From contig NZ_QOCB01000070.1 in NCBI RefSeq assembly GCF_003318165.1, forward strand, positions 1 through 33,620: 33,620 bases of DNA. Reading direction: 5' to 3'. Positions within the stretch are counted from its first letter, which is position 1; each line of letters opens with the position of its first letter. Positions 8,807 to 16,286 of the stretch are shown here, in pieces. Made by a program: the position numbers and the translations under genes. This DNA is from Psychromonas sp. B3M02 (GTDB lineage: Bacteria; Pseudomonadota; Gammaproteobacteria; Enterobacterales; Psychromonadaceae). The notes beneath the pieces were generated by a model. It did no database searches, was not told where the DNA came from, and was given only the letters and a program-made list of their open reading frames with translations.

Positions 8807-9565
8807 TTATTTTTTGCTATCGTTTTTGTTATTTCTTGGATTTTCTTCAAGACTTTCTACCGACTTTTGCATGCTACTAAAAATACCACGTAACATTTTT
8901 AACTCATTAATTTCAGGTCTTGCTCTATTAAATAGACGACGTAATTTATCCATTACTAAACCAGGATGAGCTGGCACAATAAAGCCAATTTGGAATAAGG
9001 TTTTTTGAAGATGTTCAAGCATACCTTCAAATTCAGAAGCTCGAGGGTACTCTTCCACTACTTCAGGAAAAGATTCAGAAGCTAAATAAGCCATACGCAC
9101 TTCATAGCTTAATGTTTGTACTGCCATCGCAAGATTCAATGAACTATAGTCAGGGTTTGCTGGAATAAACACGTGGAAATGACACTTTTGAAGTTCATCA
9201 TTAGTTAACCCACTGTTTTCACGACCAAATACTAATGCTACTTTATGTTTTTTACCTTCTGCAGCTGCTTTTTCACCCATTTCTCTAGGGTCAAGCATAG
9301 GCCAGTTAAGGGTTCTAGGGCGAGCACTTGCTCCAACCACTAAACCACAATCAGCAATCCCTTCATCGAGTGTTTTATATACTTTATGATTTTTAAGTAC
9401 ATCACTTGCACCTGCAGAAAGGGCAACAGACTTACCATCCACTTCACATTCAGGGTCAATCAACACCAAATCGGTCAAACCCATCGTTTTCATAGCTCGA
9501 GCAGCACTGCCAATATTGCCTGGGTGAGAGGTACCAATTAATATAATACGCACATTGTCTAGCAT
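8807..9565 (-). CDS. trmJ: tRNA (cytidine/uridine-2'-O-)-methyltransferase TrmJ
   Basis: 252-aa SPOUT methyltransferase that 2'-O-methylates position 32 of certain tRNAs. N-terminal [20 protein letters not shown] and the knot motifs [16 protein letters not shown] and [17 protein letters not shown] are typical of TrmJ. I start it at ATG 9565 (AAAGGA upstream, aligned with the E. coli N-terminus); an in-frame start at 9604 would add 13 charged residues of no family character. It lies upstream of iscR on the same strand and divergent from suhB, as in enterobacteria. The C-terminal tail is Asn/Lys/Ser-rich. Confidence 0.95.
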   Translation of the reverse strand: MLDNVRIILIGTSHPGNIGSAARAMKTMGLTDLVLIDPECEVDGKSVALSAGASDVLKNHKVYKTLDEGIADCGLVVGASARPRTLNWPMLDPREMGEKAAAEGKKHKVALVFGRENSGLTNDELQKCHFHVFIPANPDYSSLNLAMAVQTLSYEVRMAYLASESFPEVVEEYPRASEFEGMLEHLQKTLFQIGFIVPAHPGLVMDKLRRLFNRARPEINELKMLRGIFSSMQKSVESLEENPRNNKNDSKK

Positions 9566-9699
9566 TGTTTTTCCTTTGTGATCCTGTGATTTTTTTGAGC
9601 GCAAAGTTTAGCACTATTCAATTAACAACTAAACTAGTGCAAAGGTGCATTTATCATATAATGCTTAATAAACAGGCTAAATTTTGAACAATTAAATTA

Positions 9700-9727
9700 T
9701 TGCACAATAGTGTGACCTGTGTATAAT
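9700..9727 (+). promoter_or_regulatory. Likely suhB promoter
   Basis: A perfect -10 hexamer TATAAT at 9722-9727 is followed by a GC-rich discriminator (TCGCGGCC). The best -35, TTGCAC at 9700-9705 with a 16-bp spacer, is poor. The leader would be about 45 nt and holds a small GAAGG/CCTTC hairpin just before the coding region. Confidence 0.6.
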
Positions 9728-9780
9728 TCGCGGCCGAAGGAATTTCCCTTCATGTTCTTTTAAAATCTAATGGTGATCCA

Positions 9781-10569
9781 ATGCATCCAATGTTAAATAT
9801 TGCGATTCGTGCTGCGCGTAATGCGGGTAAAGTAATTGTTAAAGGTTATGAAAATTTAGAGTCAGTTGAAGTGGAAGAAAAATCCCTTAATGACTATGTA
9901 AGCAGCGTAGATAAAGAAGCTGAATTAGCAATTATTGGTACGTTACGTAAATCTTACCCAGACCACAGCTTTGTTGCTGAAGAGTCAGGTATCGATAATG
10001 GTAAAGATACAGATCACCAATGGATTATCGACCCACTAGATGGGACAACAAACTTCATTCGCGGCATACCTCACTTTGCTGTATCAATTGCATTAAAAAT
10101 TAAAGGCCGTACTGAAGTCGGTATCGTATTCGATCCTATCCGCAATGAATTATTCTCTGCTGTTCGTGGTCAAAGCGCTCAAATCAACGGTTACCGTACT
10201 CGTACAAGTTCAGTGCCTAAACTAACTGGTACATTATTAGCGACTGGTTTCCCGTTTAAGCAAAAATACAACCTTGAAGCTTACTTAAACATCTTCCAAG
10301 ATTTCTTTAACGATGTTGCTGATATGCGTCGCGGCGGTAGTGCAGCCCTTGACCTAGCTTACGTTGCAGCAGGCCGTATGGACGGTTTCTGGGAATTTGG
10401 TCTAAAACCATGGGATATTGCAGCAGGCGAATTATTGTTAAAAGAATCTGGTGCCATGATGACTGATTTTAACGGTGGTAATGATTACTTCAAATCTGGT
10501 GATGTTGTTGCCGCTAACCCGAAACTATTAAAAGAGATGTTAACCGTTATTCGTAAGCACAATGCTTAA
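9781..10569 (+). CDS. suhB: Inositol-1-monophosphatase family protein SuhB
   Basis: 262-aa cytosolic Mg-dependent phosphatase of the inositol monophosphatase family (E. coli SuhB is 267 aa). Metal-binding residues are visible: E67/E68 in AEESG, DPLDGTTNF at 84-92 and WDIAAGELLLKESGA near 212-226. In E. coli SuhB also associates with NusA/NusB/NusE/NusG in rRNA antitermination complexes; the same role here is inferred from orthology. Divergent from trmJ, the conserved gammaproteobacterial arrangement. Ends at a clear terminator. Confidence 0.96.
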   Translation: MHPMLNIAIRAARNAGKVIVKGYENLESVEVEEKSLNDYVSSVDKEAELAIIGTLRKSYPDHSFVAEESGIDNGKDTDHQWIIDPLDGTTNFIRGIPHFAVSIALKIKGRTEVGIVFDPIRNELFSAVRGQSAQINGYRTRTSSVPKLTGTLLATGFPFKQKYNLEAYLNIFQDFFNDVADMRRGGSAALDLAYVAAGRMDGFWEFGLKPWDIAAGELLLKESGAMMTDFNGGNDYFKSGDVVAANPKLLKEMLTVIRKHNA

Positions 10570-10601
10570 TTGAATATAGTGACAAACTAACCATTAGATA
10601 T

Positions 10602-10630
10602 AAGCCAGGACTTTTGTTCTGGCTTTTTTT
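10602..10630 (+). terminator. Rho-independent terminator of suhB
   Basis: AAGCCAG pairs with CTGGCTT, the stem continuing with a G-U pair to a TTTT loop, followed by a run of eight to nine T. It lies about 30 bp past the suhB stop. Confidence 0.93.
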
Positions 10631-10746
10631 TACCTATTTTTAGCCACTACATAATTCCCCTACATTTCCTCACTATACTTCAAATAGCAGTCCTTATTTA
10701 AGGATTATGTAACCCTCTATTATCGACGTTAATCGGATTGTAACTT

Positions 10747-12243
10747 ATGAATAAAATTTGGCTAAGTGCACTGACTTTACTGTGTGGTACAGTACTTGGT
10801 GCTTGTAATGATAATACATCGCCGTATCCATCAAACTTCACTATTAGTAGCACAGTTATGCAGGACGGTGGCACGCTTCCTAAAATTTACACGTGCGATG
10901 GTGAGAGTATTAATCCACCAATTAGTTGGCAAGGTGCGCCCGAAGGCACACAATCTTATGCCGTTATTATGCATCACAATGCCCCTGAAGGAATTCATTG
11001 GTACTTAACTTTATATAATCTAGCGGTAAATATTACCCATTTAGACAGTGGCTTTTCCTTCAATAAAGAACAAGGACAACAAGGTACCAATAGTGTTAAT
11101 CAACAAACTGAGTATGCACCACCTTGTTCGAAAGGCCCTGGTGAAAAAGCGTATATTTTTACTGTTTACGCACTCTCTGAAAAAGTATCATTGTTAAATA
11201 ATACACAGGTTGATCGAGCCACTTTATTAACGGCAATTGAAAATGTCACCTTAGCATCTGCCAACATGAAAGTTACCTACCAACGAAGTGAAACGGATCA
11301 GCCGCCTACACCTAAACCTCCAATCGAAAAGAAACATACAACAACGCAACCATTGGAGTCAGCAAGGTGCACTCGTATTGAGAACTCAATTAAACAAGCT
11401 GGATTTGCAAATAGTGTTCAAGTCACTTGTGATCAAGAATATGCTTATGTAGCTTCGTCAACTTATCCAGATCATCAAATGATGACAGGTATTACTAGCA
11501 CTAATGAGCAAGTACCTGTACCCGCTTTAGATTATTCAGCCCCCATTAAATTACAGCCTAAGAAAGCAGATCAGATAACAACCATTGATGCAGCCGTTGG
11601 TGTTGCTGTTAATGGAGTTCCTATTTACGACTACTCATCTCAAGGTGAACTCTCCATTGAACAATATGATGCTGCACACGATACATTAGCACTTGGCCAG
11701 TTAGATATTTGTGGCGGTCATTCAGGAAGAGGTGATGATTACCACTACCATGTTTCCCCCACTTGTATGATAAACACAATGAGCAACCAAGGTAGCGATG
11801 CGATTATTGGTTGGGGTTACGATGGTTACCCTTTATATGGAAATAAAAACCCTGGCGGCACGACTATCTCTGAAAATACGTTAGATGTATGTAATGGACA
11901 ATCGGATCCAGAATTTGGCTACCGTTACCACACCTCTATAAAGCCGCCTTATATTATTCAATGTTTAGTCGGAGAGGTAGATACAAATCAATTACCAAGA
12001 GTAGCTCCACTGAGTGGTGATACCCAAGGAATACGCGCAGACCTAAGACCACCACAGGGTAGTGTTGAGAACTTACAATATATCACTGAAAAAGACGGCA
12101 GTCGTAGCATGCGCTATAGCTACCAAGGTAAAGAATACTTCACAACCTATCGTCCTAGCGACCAAGGTGAGCAGTGTTATGACTTCCAACAAAAAACCAT
12201 TAGTAATGGCGGTAAGCTAGAAAGCGGGACTTTCTGTCGATAA
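10747..12243 (+). CDS. PEBP-YHYH fusion lipoprotein
   Basis: 498-aa predicted lipoprotein. The signal MNKIWLSALTLLCGTVLGAC has its lipobox LGAC at 17-20. Residues about 28-180 resemble a PEBP/Raf-kinase-inhibitor (YbhB/YbcL) domain: LPKIYTCDGESINPPISW and the later GIHWYLTLYNL. A low-complexity Pro/Thr linker follows. Residues about 205-430 form a YHYH-type domain: GGHSGRGDDYHYHVSPTC (about 323-340), IIGWGYDGYPLYG, then FGYRYHTS. The His/Tyr/Asp-rich core suggests metal binding, which is inference. At least eight cysteines after the lipid cysteine point to disulfides outside the cytoplasm. It precedes a small exported protein and a BaeSR-like two-component system on the same strand. The function of the fusion is not known to me. 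Confidence 0.85.
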   Translation: MNKIWLSALTLLCGTVLGACNDNTSPYPSNFTISSTVMQDGGTLPKIYTCDGESINPPISWQGAPEGTQSYAVIMHHNAPEGIHWYLTLYNLAVNITHLDSGFSFNKEQGQQGTNSVNQQTEYAPPCSKGPGEKAYIFTVYALSEKVSLLNNTQVDRATLLTAIENVTLASANMKVTYQRSETDQPPTPKPPIEKKHTTTQPLESARCTRIENSIKQAGFANSVQVTCDQEYAYVASSTYPDHQMMTGITSTNEQVPVPALDYSAPIKLQPKKADQITTIDAAVGVAVNGVPIYDYSSQGELSIEQYDAAHDTLALGQLDICGGHSGRGDDYHYHVSPTCMINTMSNQGSDAIIGWGYDGYPLYGNKNPGGTTISENTLDVCNGQSDPEFGYRYHTSIKPPYIIQCLVGEVDTNQLPRVAPLSGDTQGIRADLRPPQGSVENLQYITEKDGSRSMRYSYQGKEYFTTYRPSDQGEQCYDFQQKTISNGGKLESGTFCR

Positions 12244-12279
12244 AAATTATCTGCTAAACCATTAATACAAAGGTAAATA

Positions 12280-12777
12280 ATGCATCAAATAACATTCCGA
12301 CTATACATATATCTACTATGTTTACTCTGTTTCAGTGCATCAGTAAGTGCACACACATTAAAAGAGAGCACGGCTCAGGTTATCTTACGTGATGGGCAAG
12401 TAGAGATAACGATTATTACCCAGCAAGATCATTTAATTATTGCCATGCAAAATGATCTTGCTTGGTTAATGGGCGACTTACAGGAGGTTATGCCAGATAA
12501 TTTAAGTGCAGCAAAACAACAAGCATTTATCGCACATAGCTTACAAGAATCCACTCAACTAACAGTTAATAATAAAAGTATTGATATACAAATAGCCAAA
12601 CTTGTTGCTCATGAGAAAGGAGAAATCGAAATAACCTTACAATCGAAACATCAGTTTGAAATGGTTAAAGATATCTCAGTCAGTTTCTCTAAAACACTGG
12701 GCGTGGTACACGTTAGCTTTGTAAAACCTCAATATGCTTTGGTTAAAGCTGGTCAAGCAGCCAGCGCTAGCTTTTAA
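12280..12777 (+). CDS. Small exported protein, function unknown
   Basis: 165-aa protein with a cleavable signal peptide (hydrophobic about 8-20, likely cleavage ASVSA|HTL), so the mature protein would begin with histidine. The rest is a beta-rich sequence without cysteines or membrane segments (VILRDGQVEITIITQ; GEIEITLQSKHQFE). The opening AHTLKES..VILRDGQVEI loosely resembles the extracytoplasmic N-terminal part of HupE/UreJ-type proteins, too weakly for a name. It has a good ribosome-binding site (AAAGGT), starts 36 bp after the PEBP-YHYH gene and precedes the sensor kinase by about 75 bp, so it is probably in the same operon. Confidence 0.78.
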   Translation: MHQITFRLYIYLLCLLCFSASVSAHTLKESTAQVILRDGQVEITIITQQDHLIIAMQNDLAWLMGDLQEVMPDNLSAAKQQAFIAHSLQESTQLTVNNKSIDIQIAKLVAHEKGEIEITLQSKHQFEMVKDISVSFSKTLGVVHVSFVKPQYALVKAGQAASASF

Positions 12778-12852
12778 ATTGTTTGGTGATAATCATTATG
12801 CAATACTACTTTAATGCGTTAAATCAAATTGCCTATTAATACTAGAGAACCT

Positions 12853-14277
12853 GTGAAACTAATACATAAGTTTTTTCTTGCTTTTTTTATCACCAATATC
12901 ACCTTAGTCGGCGTGATGTTGGTTTTTATTTATATTAATTTCACCAAAGACTTTAATCATTTCATTGACCAACAAGAGCAAAAGCACTTTAGTGAAGTTA
13001 AACAGCAGCTCATAGATATCTACAAAAAAACCAAAAATTGGGATGCAGTGGTAGATAATAGTCAACAATGGCGCGCTATTGTTGACCCTCAAGAAAAACC
13101 ACAAAATGATAAGCAAGCGATAACAGAGCGCCCTACTCTTCCTTCTCTATTATGGTTTGAACTCCCTAATAACCTATTAAAAACAGGTCGCCGTATTAGC
13201 CTGTATGACCAACAAAAAAAGGTCTTAGTCGGTCGGGAAGATATTAATGAAAACCCTCTGATTAAACCAATTTTAATAAATAATAAAGCGGTTGCCTGGC
13301 TTGGTCTGGTCCCATCTCGATTGTCTGCCAGTAGTCCTGCTAAAGCCTTTTTAAATGCACAACTTCATAACTATTTAATGATTGCTTTATTGGTAATAAT
13401 ACTGGCCTTTGTGATGGCCATTTTGTTATCAAAACACCTCACTAAACCTATTCAACAAATTGTCAACGCAACAACCGCACTTAATGAAGGTGACTTTGAT
13501 AAAAGAATCCCCTCACTCTCTCTAGATGAATTAGGCACCTTGTCCCAAAACGTTAACCATTTAGCCAGCACCCTACAAGATAACCAACAAATGCGCTTTC
13601 AGTGGATGTCCGATACCTCTCATGAATTAAAAACACCATTAACCGTATTACGATCACATTTGATTGCACTACAAGACGGTATATTTACCGCCGATCAACA
13701 TCGTATTAGCTTGTTAATCAATCAAGTAGATAATTTAAATTACATTGTTGATGATTTATCACAACTCGCCCACAGTGATACCGCACATTTAACCTATGAG
13801 TTTCAAACATTGAATATGGCCGAGTTAATACAACAAACGATAGACAGTTGCCGAGCTCGGTTTCAACAACGTCAGCTCCATGTGGCTCCTCTACATTTAG
13901 ATAAAGCACACCATTATCAAGTGAATGGCGATCCAGAACGTCTTAAGCAATTATTGATGAACTTGATGGAAAACAGTTGTCGCTATACAGATCCCGGTGG
14001 GCAAATTGCAATCTCCCTTAAACCAGTAAAACAGCAGCTTCAATTAACGATTTCAGACTCTGCTCCTGGGGTGAGTAAACAGGAACGAGATAAATTATTT
14101 GAGCGATTTTATCGTGTTGAAAAATCACGCAGTCGAGAGTATGGCGGTTCAGGGCTTGGCTTAGCACTTTGCCAACAAATCACTACTGCACATAAAGGTG
14201 AGATTTCATTGCAAGACTCATCTTTAGGTGGATTACAAGTGACATTAACACTACCGAAAATAGGTACATTTAGATGA
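12853..14277 (+). CDS. BaeS-like sensor histidine kinase (first system)
   Basis: About 474-aa inner-membrane kinase: TM1 about 6-28, a periplasmic domain of about 140 residues, TM2 about 170-192, HAMP, then a HisKA domain with the phosphoacceptor H257 in DTSHELKTPL. HATPase_c motifs: N-box LMNLMENSCRYTD, SDSAPGV, and GGSGLGLALCQQI. The catalytic half closely resembles BaeS. I start at GTG 12853 (TAGAG five bases upstream); an in-frame TTG at 12829 would add eight residues. The stop overlaps the regulator start by four bases (ATGA), so the two are translationally coupled. The periplasmic domain is not similar enough to a known sensor to name the signal. Confidence 0.9.
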   Translation: MKLIHKFFLAFFITNITLVGVMLVFIYINFTKDFNHFIDQQEQKHFSEVKQQLIDIYKKTKNWDAVVDNSQQWRAIVDPQEKPQNDKQAITERPTLPSLLWFELPNNLLKTGRRISLYDQQKKVLVGREDINENPLIKPILINNKAVAWLGLVPSRLSASSPAKAFLNAQLHNYLMIALLVIILAFVMAILLSKHLTKPIQQIVNATTALNEGDFDKRIPSLSLDELGTLSQNVNHLASTLQDNQQMRFQWMSDTSHELKTPLTVLRSHLIALQDGIFTADQHRISLLINQVDNLNYIVDDLSQLAHSDTAHLTYEFQTLNMAELIQQTIDSCRARFQQRQLHVAPLHLDKAHHYQVNGDPERLKQLLMNLMENSCRYTDPGGQIAISLKPVKQQLQLTISDSAPGVSKQERDKLFERFYRVEKSRSREYGGSGLGLALCQQITTAHKGEISLQDSSLGGLQVTLTLPKIGTFR

Positions 14278-14966
14278 AGCACCCTACTATTTTGATTGTT
14301 GAAGATGAACGGCATATCGCAGAGGTATTAATCGCCTATTGTTTGCAACAAGGTTATCACGCTCATCATCTTGATAACGGCGCATTAGTTGTCGACTATA
14401 TTAAACAGAATCCTATTGATTTGGTTTTATTAGATCTAATGTTACCGGAAGTTGATGGAATAACGCTATGTAAACAGATCAGAGTTTTTTCTAACCTCCC
14501 AATAATCATGGTAACAGCCAAACAACAAGAGCAAGACCGATTAATAGGACTAGAAACGGGAGCCGATGATTATATTGTTAAACCTTTCAGTCCTAAAGAG
14601 GTGATCGCAAGAATTAAAGCCGTACTGCGCAGAACTAATCACACTAGCTTGGATACAATCAATTACGCCGGATTTCAGCTTTATGCAGACGGTTACGTGG
14701 CCTTATTGGAACAACAAAAAATCGACTTCACTGCCGTAGAGTTTAAAATTTTCCTGTTGTTTATCACTCATCTTGGAAGAGTGTTCACCCGCGAAGATAT
14801 TATTCAACATATCTACAAAGATGATGCATTAGAGGTATCAGACCGAAATATTGATACTCATATTAAAAATATTCGAAAAAAAGTGGCTGCAATTAAAAGC
14901 GACTGTAACCCTATCAGAGCGATTTATGGTGTAGGTTATAAGTTTGCGCAGGAACAGGAATACTAA
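14274..14966 (+). CDS. BaeR-like OmpR-family response regulator (first system)
   Basis: 230-aa regulator: receiver domain 1-120 with acidic pocket E10/D11, phosphoacceptor D54 in LVLLDLMLPEVDG and K103 in MVTAK; winged-helix OmpR/PhoB DNA-binding domain about 130-228 with the ending IRAIYGVGYKFA. Closest in character to BaeR. Paired with the kinase ending at 14277. The neighbouring PEBP-YHYH and small exported proteins are natural candidates for its targets, which is inference. A second, paralogous regulator lies at 31060-31728. Confidence 0.93.
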   Translation: MKHPTILIVEDERHIAEVLIAYCLQQGYHAHHLDNGALVVDYIKQNPIDLVLLDLMLPEVDGITLCKQIRVFSNLPIIMVTAKQQEQDRLIGLETGADDYIVKPFSPKEVIARIKAVLRRTNHTSLDTINYAGFQLYADGYVALLEQQKIDFTAVEFKIFLLFITHLGRVFTREDIIQHIYKDDALEVSDRNIDTHIKNIRKKVAAIKSDCNPIRAIYGVGYKFAQEQEY

Positions 14967-14978
14967 GGATAAGGCGAA

Positions 14979-15013
14979 TACCATGAAGTAAAATAATTTA
15001 TTAGCTCATGGTA
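14979..15013. terminator. Hairpin between convergent genes
   Basis: TACCATGA (14979-14986) and TCATGGTA (15006-15013) form a perfect 8-bp stem with a 19-nt AT-rich loop, between the plus-strand response regulator and the minus-strand phosphatase-fold gene. No strong U-run on either strand, so a weak bidirectional terminator at best. Confidence 0.5.
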
Positions 15014-15036
15014 AGCAGCTTAAAAAGAGCAAGAAC

Positions 15037-16074
15037 TTACGCTCTTAGCCTTAAACAAATACTAACGACCGCATGGTCGGTACTTTCACCATCAATATCA
15101 AAGATTGGGTTTATTAAGTGTTTATCGGTATTAATGTAATTACTTACTTCATAAAAGTTAGACTGCGCTTTGGTATCAAATTCACTAGATAGCAAAATAT
15201 AATCCAGCACTGAGCTACTTTGACCGAAATAATGAGTCGCTGCTCGCTTTAGCTGCTCCTCTGATAAAACGGCTTGATTCGTTTCGTATAATGTCCAGGC
15301 ATCACGCAAGGTATAAAACTGCATTAACTGCTGTTGCTGCTGATCATTATTAAATAACAAATTTGCAGTCGTTAAATGCGCTAAAATGCCATCCTGCAAT
15401 GGGTTATTAAAATCCCCCATTAAGATCATTGCATTCCCTGTTTTGGCACGCCTTTCAACCATATGCATCATCAATAAAGTCGCTTCACTACCACGCTGAA
15501 TAGAAGAAGCCCAACCACCAGCAACTTGCGCTTTAAACTGTTCAATCACTTTTCCTTCTAATGAAGTAAGCGGATCAAGCTCAGCCTGCCATGTGGCCCG
15601 CTTGGATTTAAAGTGCACGACATAACAATCACATAGCCCTAAATGCGGTATATCAACCGTTGCTCTCACCACTTGCCGACTAAAATCAAACTCAGCACTT
15701 AACCCTAACTGAATAACAAGATCTTTATCAACAGGCACAGATGCAACATCAACAATAGGAAATTTACTGGCTAAAGCGACAACAGGGTCTCGATAAATAA
15801 AATCATCAATGACAGTCGGTTGGTCAACCACAGCAAAGTGTTGGTAGCCGGAATCAGCCACTAAGCTTTGTAAAGATTCAATACTAAACACTTCTTGAAA
15901 GCCAATAATGTCAGGCTGATGTTCAGTTAAGTAGGTTGTTATCCAGCGCTGTTTTTTTTGCCATTGCTCCGCTGAGTAGATGCGATCAAAATCATAAAAA
16001 GCATCGGGCGGAGCTAGGTAATTGAACAGGTTAAAGGTCGCGACTTTAAACGCAGTTTGTGTACTATTTGGCAC
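15037..16074 (-). CDS. Endonuclease/exonuclease/phosphatase-family protein
   Basis: 345-aa protein of the Mg-dependent EEP superfamily (DNase I/ExoIII/phosphoesterase fold). Active-site motifs in order: VATFNLFNYL (11-20), GFQEVF with metal-binding E61, GDFNNP with D221/N223, LDYILLSSEF, and the terminal STDHAVVS with D333/H334. No signal peptide is apparent, so it is probably cytoplasmic. The substrate (DNA, nucleotide or phospholipid head group) cannot be read from sequence. Start GTG at 16074 with GAGG eight bases upstream. Divergent from the AsmA-family gene; about 200 bp separate them, including an AAGGGT/ACCCTT inverted repeat. Confidence 0.88.
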   Translation of the reverse strand: MPNSTQTAFKVATFNLFNYLAPPDAFYDFDRIYSAEQWQKKQRWITTYLTEHQPDIIGFQEVFSIESLQSLVADSGYQHFAVVDQPTVIDDFIYRDPVVALASKFPIVDVASVPVDKDLVIQLGLSAEFDFSRQVVRATVDIPHLGLCDCYVVHFKSKRATWQAELDPLTSLEGKVIEQFKAQVAGGWASSIQRGSEATLLMMHMVERRAKTGNAMILMGDFNNPLQDGILAHLTTANLLFNNDQQQQQLMQFYTLRDAWTLYETNQAVLSEEQLKRAATHYFGQSSSVLDYILLSSEFDTKAQSNFYEVSNYINTDKHLINPIFDIDGESTDHAVVSICLRLRA

Positions 16075-16213
16075 ATCAGATACCTCACCCTGCTTCAGTG
16101 AAGGGCCAGAAGAATTAACTGCAGTAATATGATTAATGATGGAAAGTCCTTATAAATTGGATAGATACTCTCAATGCCTTAAATAATAACACACAACACA
16201 CACTTCAAAACAA

Positions 16214-16233
16214 AAGGGTGATCATGAACCCTT
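16214..16233. promoter_or_regulatory. Inverted repeat in the divergent EEP/asmA-like control region
   Basis: AAGGGT and ACCCTT flank GATCATGA in a 20-bp dyad, 54 bp before the plus-strand start. It could be an operator or a short leader hairpin. There is no other support. Confidence 0.3.
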
Positions 16234-16286
16234 AAGCTATTACACTGTCTATCATCAATACATCTTTTCTTTATAAGGACATGTTA

